DNA of 64,000 nucleotides, from assembly GCA_020543525.1 (NCBI GenBank), contig JAHYIO010000033.1, forward strand, positions 2,542,001-2,606,000, read 5' to 3'. The notes below the pieces were generated by a model, which was not told the DNA's origin, ran no database searches, and saw only the letters and a list, made by a program, of their open reading frames with translations. A program made the position numbers and the translations under genes. This document shows positions 11,460 through 21,870 of this stretch, in pieces; the first letter of the stretch is position 1, and each line of letters opens with the position of its first letter. The stretch comes from Coriolopsis trogii (lineage: Eukaryota; Basidiomycota; Agaricomycetes; Polyporales; Polyporaceae).

Positions 11460-12550
11460 ATGGCCGAGCTATGTGACAAGTGCTTCACTGGTACGTCATC
11501 GTTCTCTGCCCACGCTTCACTGTACTTCGTCGTTCTAATGACTGTTTCGATCTTCTAGGTGTTCGCCACGAGGGTGACCCTGAAGGTTCGGCTGGCTAAT
11601 AAAGCAGTGCATGAACACGACACATTGACCGATCTCTTATCTAGGCAAGATCGAGACGATCGCAGGCGTGGAATGCTACGTAGCCACCCCTGCGGGCGAA
11701 TACCCCAAGCACAAAGTCGTTCTCTTCCTCACAGACGTGTTTGGCATTCCGCTCGTCAACAACCAGGTACGTTCTCTACGTGTATTCTGTCCCCATGATC
11801 AGTCCACGCGAACTTACCGTCCTCTGTCCCGCTATCTAGCTGCTTGCCGACGACTTCGCGCGGAACGGCTACAAGACCATCATGCCCGACCTCTTCCAGG
11901 GCGACGCGCTCCCCGAAGACGCGCTCAACCGCGCCGACTTTGACCGCGCAGGCTGGATCGCCCGGCACGGGCCCGACACCTGGAAGCCCGCCGTCGACGC
12001 GGTCGTCTCCGCACTCCAGGCCGACGGCGTGACCTGGATCGGCACGACCGGGTACTGCTTCGGCGCCCCGCCCGCATGGTACCTCGCGCTCAAAGGTCTC
12101 AGCAACGCCACCGCGGTCTCGCATCCCTCTCGGCTCCGCGTCCCCGAGGACCTCCAGGTATGAGAGCGCGTTCGGTCGAGAGCCTTGCCTTGATGACTCT
12201 GGAAAGCTGACGCGGGTGGATGTATAGGAATACTTTGAGCAGGCGAAGGCTCCGCTTCTGATCAATAGCTGCGAGACCGACAGCCAGTTCCCGGTAGAGG
12301 CGCAGAAGACCGCCGATGAACTATTTGGCGGCGGGAAGTTCGCTCCTGGGTACGAGCGCACGTACTGGGAGGGTTGCACCCACGGCTTCGCCGTTCGTGG
12401 TGACATGGTGCGTAGAGATGATTCGACATTAAACTGGCATAGGAGTCGCTGATGGTTTGAGTTCGACAGAGCGACCCCAAGGTGAAAGCCGGGAAGGAGG
12501 GAGCCTTCGAGGCGACGGTCAAATTCTACAACAAGTACAGCAAATTGTGA
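11460..12550 (+). CDS. dienelactone hydrolase family protein
   Basis: An alpha/beta hydrolase of the dienelactone hydrolase family, expected to act in the cytosol on a lactone or ester. Six exons: 11460-11490, 11559-11585, 11645-11766, 11840-12157, 12228-12407 and 12470-12550. They sum to 759 nt, or 252 residues, the usual size for this family. The catalytic triad is visible: Cys in GYCFGAPP (residue about 125), Asp in NSCETDSQFP (about 180) and His in EGCTHGFAV (about 210). The N-terminus (GIETIAGVECYVATP-like) and FLTDVFGIPLVNNQ fit the family. The substrate cannot be told from sequence; fungal members include aromatic ring-fission enzymes and several of unknown role. The first donor pair (GTTCGG after exon 2) is weak but keeps the frame. 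Confidence 0.9.
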
Positions 12551-12779
12551 ATACAACTCTAGAACCATATGAGCGTATGTACAGGGAGGAGACACGTATC
12601 GATTGTATATCTGCGCGCCAGCGAACACAGATGAAGAGTGGATACCAGAAGGTATATGAAGTTATGAAGCCCGAGATCTGTACATGAAAGCACAGTGTCC
12701 GGTACTACGCGCTGCAAATCGTGGTTGGTGAGCTTACAACGGAGGGGTAGAATGCTCTTTTCGGAAAGGCTACAGGCTT
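12551..12779. other. short 3' intergenic
   Basis: Nothing recognisable; 3' flank of the hydrolase gene facing the F-box relic. Confidence 0.4.
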
Positions 12780-13462
12780 TACACATCTTCCTCGTCGAGC
12801 TTCATCTGCAGCTCAGAAACGGCAGTCTCCCTCGGCGCATAACGATAGTTGCCCACTCCGGACCATCCTCAGAAGGCTGTCAGTTCGCCCCACGCAAGCC
12901 CGGACAGACCTTACGTAGCGCGTGCGCAAGCCTCGCGATATTTAACAGGGCGGGAGAGTAGTTCCTCTCATCGTCCCCGTCGGTCTCTTGGATCTGAAGT
13001 CTCCTAAAGCACCTCCTCCCGTCCACGGTCCTCTAAGACGTACAGCGTCTCCTCGTCCATGTTGGCGCAGTAGATCTGCAGTGCGCGCAGGCGGCGACAA
13101 CGCTCTGCGAGGTCCAGGAGGGCGAGAAGAGACGGTCAGCGAGAGGCGGCGGGGTGTGCGTGCTCATTGAAGGTCACCACCACCGGGGGGACTGGATAGT
13201 GGTGGATATACAGCTGGAGAATGTTTGGCCGTGCAGCGGCCATGCGGGTGATTTGATCGTCGGTGAGAGCAAGAGAGATGAAGTGGAGGTAGAGATGCAA
13301 CTTCTCGAGCACCCGCAAGCGCAGCAATTGACGGCCCGAAGGTGCGCACGTTGAAGACGACCTGGCAGGTGACTCGGTCACCGCTAGAGTTTTCCGTGAA
13401 TGAAATGAAAAGAGCACGAAAGCAGTCTGATTGCGACATGGAGATACTATGGTACAAGACAC
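12780..13462 (-). pseudogene. F-box/LRR-like gene relic
   Basis: Minus-strand translation gives leucine-rich pieces typical of basidiomycete F-box/LRR proteins: LRVLEKLHLYLHF, then ALTDDQITRMAAARPNILQL, then LLALLDLAERCRRLRALQI. The second and third pieces lie in one frame but are separated by an in-frame TGA near 13138-13140. Further on, frames change again near 12.9 kb. No start codon with an F-box motif is present. The pattern ALTDDQ..RMAAARPNILQL matches in style the DTDLEQLAKWWPSLEHLDL segment of the intact F-box genes at 36-38 and 46-48 kb, so I read this as a degraded relative. A functional gene using an unseen intron over the stop is possible but less likely. Confidence 0.45.
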
Positions 13463-13596
13463 ATCCTAGAAGATACAAGCGTCCACGCCGCAATCGGCAC
13501 CACCCTCGACAGGGTATAACGCGACACAACCCAGGTCAAGCCGACCAGTCACGGTACTTTTGCGTACCGAAGGTCTCTACGGCTCCTCCACCAGAG

Positions 13597-15740
13597 TCAC
13601 GCCGCGGCCTCAGGCGCGACGTCAGACATCGGTGCATGACTCGCTCTAGCACCGTCCGCACCGGAAGGAGACGATGGCTCCGGAGCCGGAGCAGCAGGTG
13701 TTGAAGACGCCCCCTCCGTGCGCGACGTAGACGGCGGAGCGTCCGAGCGCGTCCCGCTCTTCTTCTCCAGCTGCTTCTTCTCGATCCACGCCGGAAGCTC
13801 GTCCACCGCGTCGTACGGCCGCGCCTTGTACGTCATAAGGTATCCCTGAAGGGTGGCCATCGAGAACGCGCGGTGCGGGATGATCGCCGCGAACCGGTCG
13901 GCCAGTTCCGCGGCCTTGCGCCGGGAGAGCTTGGGCGCGCGCGAGGAGTGCGCGATCCCGACGTAGGTGGCGGAGGATTCAGAGCCGTCGGCGGAGGATT
14001 CAGATGCGGAGGGTGGGGTGGAGGATGATGGAGAGGACTCGGCACTCTCTTGGCGTGAGGCGTACCCAGAGTCCTTTTCATCAACGGCCTCGTCGTCGTC
14101 GGCTGTCGCTGTCTTCTCGTCTTCCGGGCCGGAAGGGAGGTAGAACCGTCTGAACAGTTCGCGGCACTGGTACTTGCTCGCCAACTTGAACTCGATGTGC
14201 AGGTCAAGACGGCCGGGGCGGCACAGCGCAGGATCAAGCGCCTTGTAGTCGTTCGTCGTTGCGAAGAGGATGCGGCCCTCTTGTGCTCCAATACCATCCA
14301 GCGCGTTGAGGAGGCCGCTGAGCGACACGCGCGAGGAGACGGAGTCGTTGTTCTCCTTCTCATGGTGTCTCTCTCCGTCCTCCGGCTTCTGTTTCTCGGG
14401 ATCGGCGATGTCGCGCTTGATACCCTGGTGGAAGGCCGCGTCGATGTCCTCGACGAGCACTATGCACTTGTCTGGAAGCTCGGCGATAATGGAGTTGAGC
14501 GTGGCGTCGTCCATCCCAAGCCGCGTAAGCGAAAGGATGTAGACATCGAGGTTGAGCTCGCCAGCGATGCTATGAATCAGAGAAGTCTTCCCCGCACCGG
14601 GCGCGCCGTAGAGGAGGTAGCCTCGGCGATGAGGGATACCTGCCCGAGCGTCATGATGTCAGATAACAAGTTGCAATGATCAACGTCGATCATGTACGTA
14701 CCTCGTTCAGCATACCATTCTTTGCTCGAGAGGAAATCCTTCGCATCGTTCATAACGAGATCGATTACGCCAGGGTCAAGGATGATGGAACGCATAGGCC
14801 GCTTCTGCTGCGTCGACATGAGCTTCCAATAGTCACTGAATAGGGCATGAGCGAGTGAAGAAATGCAACATGGGGAGAACTCACGAAGTGGATACGTAAA
14901 TGGAGATCATATTCTCACTCGCTTGCAAATACTGTCTCTTAGCCTCGAGCAGCAGATCACGGAGGACGTTGTGATCGCGAGTGAGCATTCTACATTGTAT
15001 TCAGCCCAAAGAATACAGGATATGGCTGAACAGCTCGTACCTGATATGCAGGTTCTGCTTCGTCTGCCAGGGACCATCGTTCACTTGATTGCGAGTAACG
15101 GTGACATAGCGGTACTTGTACCAAAGCGAGTACGTAGTGTCAAGCGAAGGCAGGAAGGACATGCGTCGTCCCTTGACGATGTCGTCGACGCCACCAGAAT
15201 CCGAGAGAACCGGGGCCTCTATACCGAAGGTCCGAGTGCTCACATCAAGGGTTCGAGCGGTACCTATTGATGACAGGAAGCTGTTAGCTGCGCTCGGGAA
15301 ATGAGATATCGGCACTTACGGAAGACGTGATGTCTGGAGAGCCAGAACATGAGCCAAGCTGAGTGCCGTCAAGATCATGAATGTGAGCCAGATTCGTACG
15401 CAGTTAGAGTGCGAGTGTTCGACTCACAGCCACAAACATCACCCTCGTCGAGAGTGACCGAAATCCAGAAGTAGCTCTTGACGGTGGACCAGAAGCTAAA
15501 CAAGAATCGGCGGAGGTATTCGAGCAGTCCGCCGATCAGGAGGAGCTTGAGCCAGTCTCGTACGGCCGAGAGAGAAAGCAGATGGGAGATGAGAGTTGGG
15601 AGCTGGAGGAGCGTCAGAGGCGTGACTGTGGTCGAGTCGGAGGACGCAGTAGCGTTAGTGAGAGCTTCGGAGCCATTCAAGGCAATCGAGCCGGACTGGA
15701 TGGCGGTGAGGACAGTCTGAAGCACAGCGGCGGCGTCCAT
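13597..15740 (-). CDS. BCS1-like AAA ATPase, paralog A
   Basis: AAA+ ATPase of the BCS1 type; the founding member translocates the Rieske protein in the mitochondrial inner membrane. Six exons: 15740-15428, 15358-15320, 15263-15041, 14989-14885, 14835-14702 and 14639-13597. They total 1857 nt, or 618 residues, with every phase consistent. The N-terminus has a hydrophobic segment (VRDWLKLLLIGGLLEYL, about residues 60-80) and the BCS1_N-type region (STRTFGI, SLWYKYRYVTV). The AAA core shows Walker A GAPGAGKTS, Walker B CIVLVEDIDAAF, sensor LFATTNDY and RPGRLDLHIEF. Ser-rich inserts follow Walker B and precede the C-terminal helix region, and a Pro/Ser/Ala-rich tail ends the protein. Agaricomycetes carry many diverged BCS1-like genes, so the substrate may differ from Rieske protein. 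Confidence 0.93.
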
Positions 15741-15844
15741 CTCGATCGATGATGAGATGGTGCGGGGCTGTGGCTCAGGGATTGGTGAGGTCGGAAGGGA
15801 ACGTCAGTCCTGTGGGATATTAGGTTTCGAAGTCGGCGGCGCAG

Positions 15845-15851
15845 CTTTATA
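15845..15851 (-). promoter_or_regulatory. TATA box of BCS1-like paralog A
   Basis: Reads TATAAAG on the minus strand about 105 bp before the start at 15740. Confidence 0.55.
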
Positions 15852-17109
15852 CAATCAGAGCGTCAGTTTGATCCCGCTTGTCGGAGCCGTTGCGCCCTTT
15901 GCGATGGCGGTGAGTGCGAGTCAGCGGACGCTGGTGACTCGGCTCAGACAGATGAATGGCATATGAGATCTGCGGGGGATGCCATACAGCATCCGCGAAC
16001 AAAGACCAATAACTGACGACAAAGGAAAAAAACTTCTGAACGAGCGACACAGGCTATCACCGCATTCTTCGGAGTTCGCATTATCCGATGTACAGCTCAT
16101 TGTCGCTACTTCTTGGCTGGAGACGACGGTCAATGTTGTCCTGAGGATTGACAGCCTCCTAAGCAAGAGCCGACAGAGACACAGACGGTAACTGACTCGT
16201 CCTGAGTAGGGACGTGCCACTGGACCAAGCGAGTGTCACCAATAAGACGGCAACGTGAACAGCCTCGCCAATCCATCCACGCAAATTGCCCTGAACGGTG
16301 AGGCGATGCGAAAGGTCCGTCTCCACTGTATCTTCGACGCAACGATACACGTACATCCCTGGCATCCGTGCAAGCAATCACTCACCCGAATGGAAATTGC
16401 ATAGCTGTAGTGTGGCTGAATAGGATGGATATTGCTCGCGTTCGAGCAGCAGCGATCCGAAGCAAGGCAGGGACGCAGAGTCATGGTGCGCTTCCACAGC
16501 AAATCTGGGCCGCAGCGTGCTACCGCAGCATACACACCGTCTTGTGGAGGAGCATTGTTGACCCAAATGTATGCTAAATTGGAACAGGGAATAACAGACG
16601 TCTCTTGACGCTCCGCTTTGAATCCAACCGGAGTCTCATGTGTTCATGCTAATCCAAAATCTCCGACTGGACATTTCGTTCTCCGCGCGGGCAATCGCAG
16701 CAAGCGCCGGAGCAAGAGCTTGCTCCGAACGCGTCCGAGTCCATCTTGCGCGGTACCTGCGAACATGTGTATACTACTCTCGCGGTCATCAGGCCGGCAA
16801 CATGACCTCCTCTGTGCAACAATACTCTCTGATGCTCTAGTTGACAGTGTGCTTCTTATACAACTGTTTGCTGTAAGTCTTGCCAACGCATCGACCAACA
16901 GCGAAAATCAGTCGTCAAGGTTCCAAGTTGTCGTTGTTCTGCTTGCTCTTGCTCCATCTTATACAATAGATATGCTGCATACTCCGAGATCTGCCTTTGC
17001 ACAAATAATGAGGACAACGCGAGTATAACACTACGCTCGACCGGGAATCGATTTCGACAATCCTCACTTTCCACTCCCACATCAACCCTCCCACACATCT
17101 CAAATTAAC
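15852..17109. other. intergenic
   Basis: No recognisable gene. Several open frames up to 136 codons exist but lack codon bias and conserved motifs. A weak TATA-like GTATAACA near 17021-17028 lies about 85 bp before the small membrane-protein gene. Confidence 0.4.
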
Positions 17110-17494
17110 ATGGGGTACGTTGAATTGCAACTTGAAAGCACAACTTGTCAGGCTAACGTGTCCATAGGCTTGTATTATCGATCATCTGTGCGCCGATGCC
17201 TCCGATGACTTACGACCGTCGACGGTCCACGCTGATTCATTCCACAACAGGTCTACCCTGTTGCATAGCAGATGTTGCATGCGCTATTGTGGACGTCATT
17301 ATATGTGAGTTTTTTTATGCGCTGGAGTGCACGCCTCTTGATTCTGACCGACATAATCAGCCATCGTCATAGACACAGTCGTCACACTCGTCACGTTGTG
17401 CCTACAGCTCATTGCCGTCGTGAAGCGTCGAATCTGTGTAGTATTGGCTAGCCGGAGGGCACACAAGGAGACGGGACCAAGGCTAGATTCGTGA
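17110..17494 (+). CDS. putative 91-residue membrane protein, copy 1
   Basis: A three-exon model, 17110-17114, 17168-17304 and 17361-17494, keeps frame and gives 91 residues. The first exon is only 5 nt (ATG GG). The protein has a hydrophobic N-terminus, a short polar stretch with Arg-Arg-Arg, then a long hydrophobic region (ACAIVDVIISIVIDTV and VTLVTLCLQLIAVV) followed by a basic tail (KRR...RRAHK). This layout fits a small membrane protein with one or two spans. A similar arrangement recurs 0.9 kb downstream. No family is recognised. The short first exon and small size keep confidence low; it could also be a fragment of a larger decayed membrane-protein gene. Confidence 0.4.
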
Positions 17495-18007
17495 TAGGCA
17501 ATGCTCCGTTCTACATTTGGATATCTCCGGCTCGTACAGACTCCCTTTCTTCCACGAATATGTTCTCGATACCCGGATTTTCATGATGCAATTTATTGAG
17601 ACCTACCATCTGGAGAGCTGGGGTCTCGTGTATAACTCTCTGAAGCCACTCACCTGTGAGTACGCCACTCATATCGTGTTTCTGTTCTGACTCATGACAA
17701 CACATAGACCAGGTTCGTCGATAAGTTTGAGACTCGATTATTGTAATATCCACATCTCGCGCTGCTGATGACCCCGTCGCAATGATTCCGACAATAGAAG
17801 CTCGCCTTTTGTCAATTGAACAGATTGGTGAGGGACGCCGAGTCCGTCCTCATATTACCTCGCGACGTGAAGGTGTATAGGTACGCGCGACTTCTCTCTC
17901 TTTCCTGACCCATCACGCTCATTTATTTCTGCCATGGGGTGCGCGTGCTCACAGTTATAAGTGTAACTCGAGCTAACCGCAGTCATCTCAGAGACATTCT
18001 TTCAAAT

Positions 18008-18438
18008 ATGTTCTGTACGCCTAAATGCTCCAAGGACAACGCCGGACGCTGATCAGAATCTAGGTCTACCAATGTTGGCAGCAGTGATTATCCGCGACGT
18101 AGCCCTGGGCTCTATAACCCAGGTCATGATACGTGCGTTGTCCCCGGAAATGAAAGGAGTGAATACGGTACTCATAAGGTTGCACAGCCCTCACAATTGC
18201 CCTCGCAACTTCGATACTCGTCACCGTTGGCGTACTTTGCCTAACGCTTATCGCCGTCGTGCAGCATCCAGTACGTTTGTTCGACGACTGGTGGCTTGAC
18301 AAGAAACGATTCCGAGGCGCAACGCATTTCTTCAAACCTGACCCCGATGAGACCGAGTCTTGTCGTCTCGAGCTTGTCTCTTACTGCGAGACACCTTTTT
18401 CCTCTGCATACTACGTTCCTTCCCTACAAAGAGGTTGA
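18008..18438 (+). CDS. putative 111-residue membrane protein, copy 2
   Basis: Three exons, 18008-18014, 18064-18132 and 18179-18438, keep frame and give 111 residues. As in the gene at 17.1 kb, a tiny first exon precedes a sequence with a Gly/Cys-Leu-Pro start, then a hydrophobic span (ALTIALATSILVTVGVLCLT) ending LIAVV and a polar tail. The tail here is longer (about 60 residues, with WWLDKKRF and acidic PDPDETE) and contains no further span. The shared LxLIAVV ending and exon plan suggest a tandem pair. The intron of 46 nt between exons 2 and 3 is short but within the range used in this window. Confidence 0.38.
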
Positions 18439-18441
18439 TCC

Positions 18442-18905
18442 TCAATTGTGAATACACTACAAAGATTGTAAAGTGCCAGTGGAGTGGTATGGAGGGCACA
18501 ATTACAGATATTTTGTGATATCGTTGTTTGCCACCTGTAGCCACAGGAACAAGGTTTTAGACTTGCTTGGGCCAGCTGTTGTGATGACACAGCCTCGCTC
18601 GTTCACGCCCACGTCTCCCGCTAAAGGAGTCAGCACGAGCGGCATTTGACTGGGTAAGTACAACCCATGCGTGTACCATCGCTTCGAGCATATCACCGCC
18701 TCACTGCACGACCCTAATACCTCGAGGCTTCTTGCGGCACTATTCTCACTTCGAGACCTCAAAAGCCGGAGGTGCGAGCTCTAGCATGTTTGCCCTCTCC
18801 CGCTCACTTTTTATCCCACAGCTCTTCAACCCTCGCGGACCTGATCCTCCTTTCCGCTCAGCCGTCATGTGGTAAGGCTTGATACGCTTGAATACATACC
18901 ACTAA
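18442..18905. other. intergenic
   Basis: No gene seen; probably 3' flank of the small membrane-protein gene and promoter of the cysteine-rich small gene. Confidence 0.4.
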
Positions 18906-19203
18906 ATGAGCGCCCCGACCGTGACGCCACAGCCTCAAGTTCGGATTCACCTCCTCCGTCACGACGACCACAACCTCCAACGTCGGCGGTCAGATGCACA
19001 CGACCACAGAATCACGTCGCGCCACCGCAGCTGAACAGAGCGAGGCCTGTGGCGAGTGCTGTAGCATGTGCGGAGAGAGTTGCAGCATGTGCTGTGAGGG
19101 CTGCGGTGAGATGTGCGGTCTTTGTGGGTCGTTTTGTAGGATGTTCTTCCGCTTCCTATGCTGCTGCCAGTGCAAGAGCTCTAGTGGACAGGTGCGTTAC
19201 TGA
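18906..19203 (+). CDS. cysteine-rich small protein, CYSTM-like
   Basis: A two-exon model (18906-18938 and 18994-19203) gives 80 residues: a Thr/Pro/Gln start, a short Arg/Thr stretch, then a core with 17 cysteines in about 45 residues, including the repeats CGECCSMCGESCSMCCEG and FRFLCCCQCKSSS. Clusters of CC and CxxC near a Phe-rich stretch resemble small cysteine-rich proteins that attach to membranes through acylated cysteines, such as CYSTM proteins, but this is inference. A second in-frame Met at 18994 would give a 69-residue protein without the intron. The end is also uncertain because CAG|GTGCGT near 19191 is a good donor that could lead to another exon. Confidence 0.42.
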
Positions 19204-19703
19204 TGTCAAGGCGTGATACGCTAGAGTACTCACCTCGCCACCGTCGTCGTACCGCAGGGATTTTGATATGTTCAGTGTGTTCGACACAACGACACAACAG
19301 ACAAAGCAGGCGGTCGCGCTCTCGAGATGGGTTTGATTCACATACTACGTGTCTAGACGTTACCTGTCACGGTGTTGACTTCTCCATGTCATATCCTAAC
19401 CTGTATTATTGCACCTTCATGTTGTCTATTATTACTTCCAACACCTGATCGGAGTGGAAGCTACCCAATACGATGACACGCAAGGCCTCCAGCATTATCC
19501 ATCCGTGAAAGAGAGAAAAGAGGTCAGAAACAAGGCGACCATCACCTGTCCGGGCGCATACAGTCAGCGACTCTTGTCGGAATCCGGTTATACTCACGAT
19601 AACAGTTCGCCGGAGTCTTTGCACGCCTTACACGGGATTATCATAAAATTAGTCGGGTCCCAAGTACAGACAGCATCAGAAAGCGTCGATGATACAGCGT
19701 AAG
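19204..19703. other. intergenic
   Basis: No gene seen between the cysteine-rich frame and the 3' end of the second BCS1-like gene. Confidence 0.4.
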
Positions 19704-21798
19704 TCATGCCGTCGAAGCCGCGACCACCGCCTTCTCCGTCTTTTCCCTCAGTTTCTTCTCGACCCACGCCGGAGCCTCCTCTAGGGCCGCATACGGCCGG
19801 ATTTTATACGCCATCAGGTATCCCTGCAGCGTGGCCATCGAGAACGTCCTCGGCGGGATGATCTCCGCGAACCGCTCGGCCAGCGCGGCCGCCTTCTTCG
19901 GTGAGAGCTGCAGCGCACGCGCCGAGCGCGTCATGCCAACATACACACTCTTCACTCCTTCAGGGATATCAGACATTAGTGCGGTCTCGGAGTCCCCGGC
20001 AGCCCTAGGGGTCGCACTCGGCGAGGAGGGGCGCGAGCCGTACCCAGAGTCCGCCGTCTTCTCATCCAAGTCGCTCTCGACGTCGTCGTCAGCGACAGGA
20101 ACGTCGGAAGAGGACGTGTAGAACCGCTTGAAGAGCTCCGTCGCCTGGTACTTGCTCGCCAGGTTGAACTCGATGTGGAGATCGAGGCGACCGGGGCGGA
20201 GGAGCGCGGGGTCGAGCGCAGAATAGTCGTTCGTCGTCGCGAAGAGGATCCGGCCCTCTTGGGCTGCGATCCCGTCGAGCGCGTTGAGCAGCCCGCTGAG
20301 CGTGACCCCGTTGAAGAGCGCGTCCCGTGTATTCTTAGCGCCTGCATTTCCTTGAGCGTTGTCGTCGCCCGGACCGGCTGCGGCGTTTGCTTGGGCTTCG
20401 GGGTCGGCGATGTCGCGCTTCATGCCCCGCGTGAACGCGGCGTCGATGTCCTCGATGAGCACGATGCAGGACTTTGGCAGGTGTGCGATGAGCGATTTGA
20501 GGCTGTTGTCGTCGAGGCTCATGACAGTGAGTGAAAGGATGTAGATGTCGAGGCCGAGCTCGCCGGCGATGCTGTGGATCATCGATGTCTTGCCCGCTCC
20601 TGGAGCGCCATAAAGCAAGTATCCCCTACGAAACGGAATGCCTACACGAGGTCGGACAGAGAAGTCAGATGTGGTCGTGATAAGTCCCATCAACGTTCCG
20701 CCGGGCGGACATGCGTCCGTCCGAGGACGGGTTGACGGCACGCACCTCGGTCAGCGTACCACTTTTTGCTGTTCAAGAAGTCTTTTGCGTCTTCCAGAAC
20801 GAGTTCTAGGATTCCAGGGTCCAAAATGACAGATGTGGTCGGGCGTTTTTCCTGTCGAGCCACACGCTTCCAGCGATCGGAACTGATTGGGACAAGACGC
20901 TCAGTTATGTGGAACCCGAGTGCACCAACGAGACGCTCACCTCTCTGCTACATAGACGTTTATGAGATGCTCGCTGGCGGCCTTGTGTGCTTTTCGAGCC
21001 TCGATCAGGAGATCCCGGAGGAGCCGCGAATCGCGTGTGAGCATGCTATGGGCAAGCCTCAGAACGTGAAATGTCATCGGAGAAAACTCAAGAATTAGCT
21101 TACCGAATCTGGAGCTGGTCCTTCGGACGTCTCCAGGAACCGTCGTTGACACGCTCTCGACTGACGAGCATGTAATGGCGCTTGTACCATACTGAGTACG
21201 ACCTGGACATGGAGGGAAGGAACGCGACTTGGTCTTGCGCGTCTTCGTTATCTCCGAGATCGTCCATCCTCGCGTTATCCAACCCAAAGAAGTACGTGCT
21301 GACTTCAATGTTGCGAGCATGGTCTACAGTGACCCAATCAGTGATAGCCCTCTTCTCAAGATAGCTTCAACACTTACGGAAGACCTTCCTTTGCGAAAGC
21401 CAGTACATCAACCAATCTACGAAACCGTGAGTAACACGCCCGGATCGATCGGTAGTCTCGGACCCACCTGCAGCATCCTCGTCGAAATCAAGGACAGCGG
21501 TGACCCAAAAGTAGTCGACCAGCTTCTCCCATCCATTTGTGAGGGTTCGTCGCGACATTTCGAGTACCGCCCCGATCAAGAGCAGCTTCAGCCAGTCTCG
21601 GACGGCCGACGTAGAGAAGAGCATAATGAGTATCTGCGGGAGCGACATCGGCCCTCCGTTTGTTGACACCGGGAAAGGTTGTGGAGGGGCAGTCGTCGCG
21701 GGCTGAGGCGTGGAGGTCCCACTGGCACTTGGACCTGCCACCGGCGCCCCAGACTGAAGCACTGAGAGGACGGTTTGGAGAACCTGCGCGGCGTCCAT
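19704..21798 (-). CDS. BCS1-like AAA ATPase, paralog B
   Basis: Second BCS1-type AAA ATPase, 589 residues from six exons: 21798-21468, 21416-21378, 21323-21104, 21045-20941, 20882-20746 and 20641-19704. The 39-nt exon 2 and 105-nt exon 4 have exactly the same lengths as in paralog A, and all intron phases match except that the exact base of the split codon before exon 5 differs. Landmarks are the hydrophobic segment AVRDWLKLLLIGAVLEM, Walker A GAPGAGKTS, Walker B CIVLIEDIDAAF, sensor LFATTNDY, and RPGRLDLHIEF. The insert after Walker B differs: it is rich in Ala/Asn/Gly here. The two genes clearly arose by duplication, but the low-complexity inserts and tails have diverged. Confidence 0.93.
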
Positions 21799-21862
21799 AC
21801 CAACAGTGGGGTATGAGGGGAGTGTTGGGGTTGGAGGGTCAAATGTGGCACACAGAGGTAGT

Positions 21863-21870
21863 TTTTATAG
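21863..21870 (-). promoter_or_regulatory. TATA box of BCS1-like paralog B
   Basis: Reads TATAAAAA on the minus strand about 65 bp before the start at 21798. Confidence 0.55.

Noticed and set aside
11756..12628. Minus-strand open frame of 290 codons over the dienelactone hydrolase
   Set aside because: It crosses the introns and exons of a clearly conserved plus-strand gene and has no recognisable motif.
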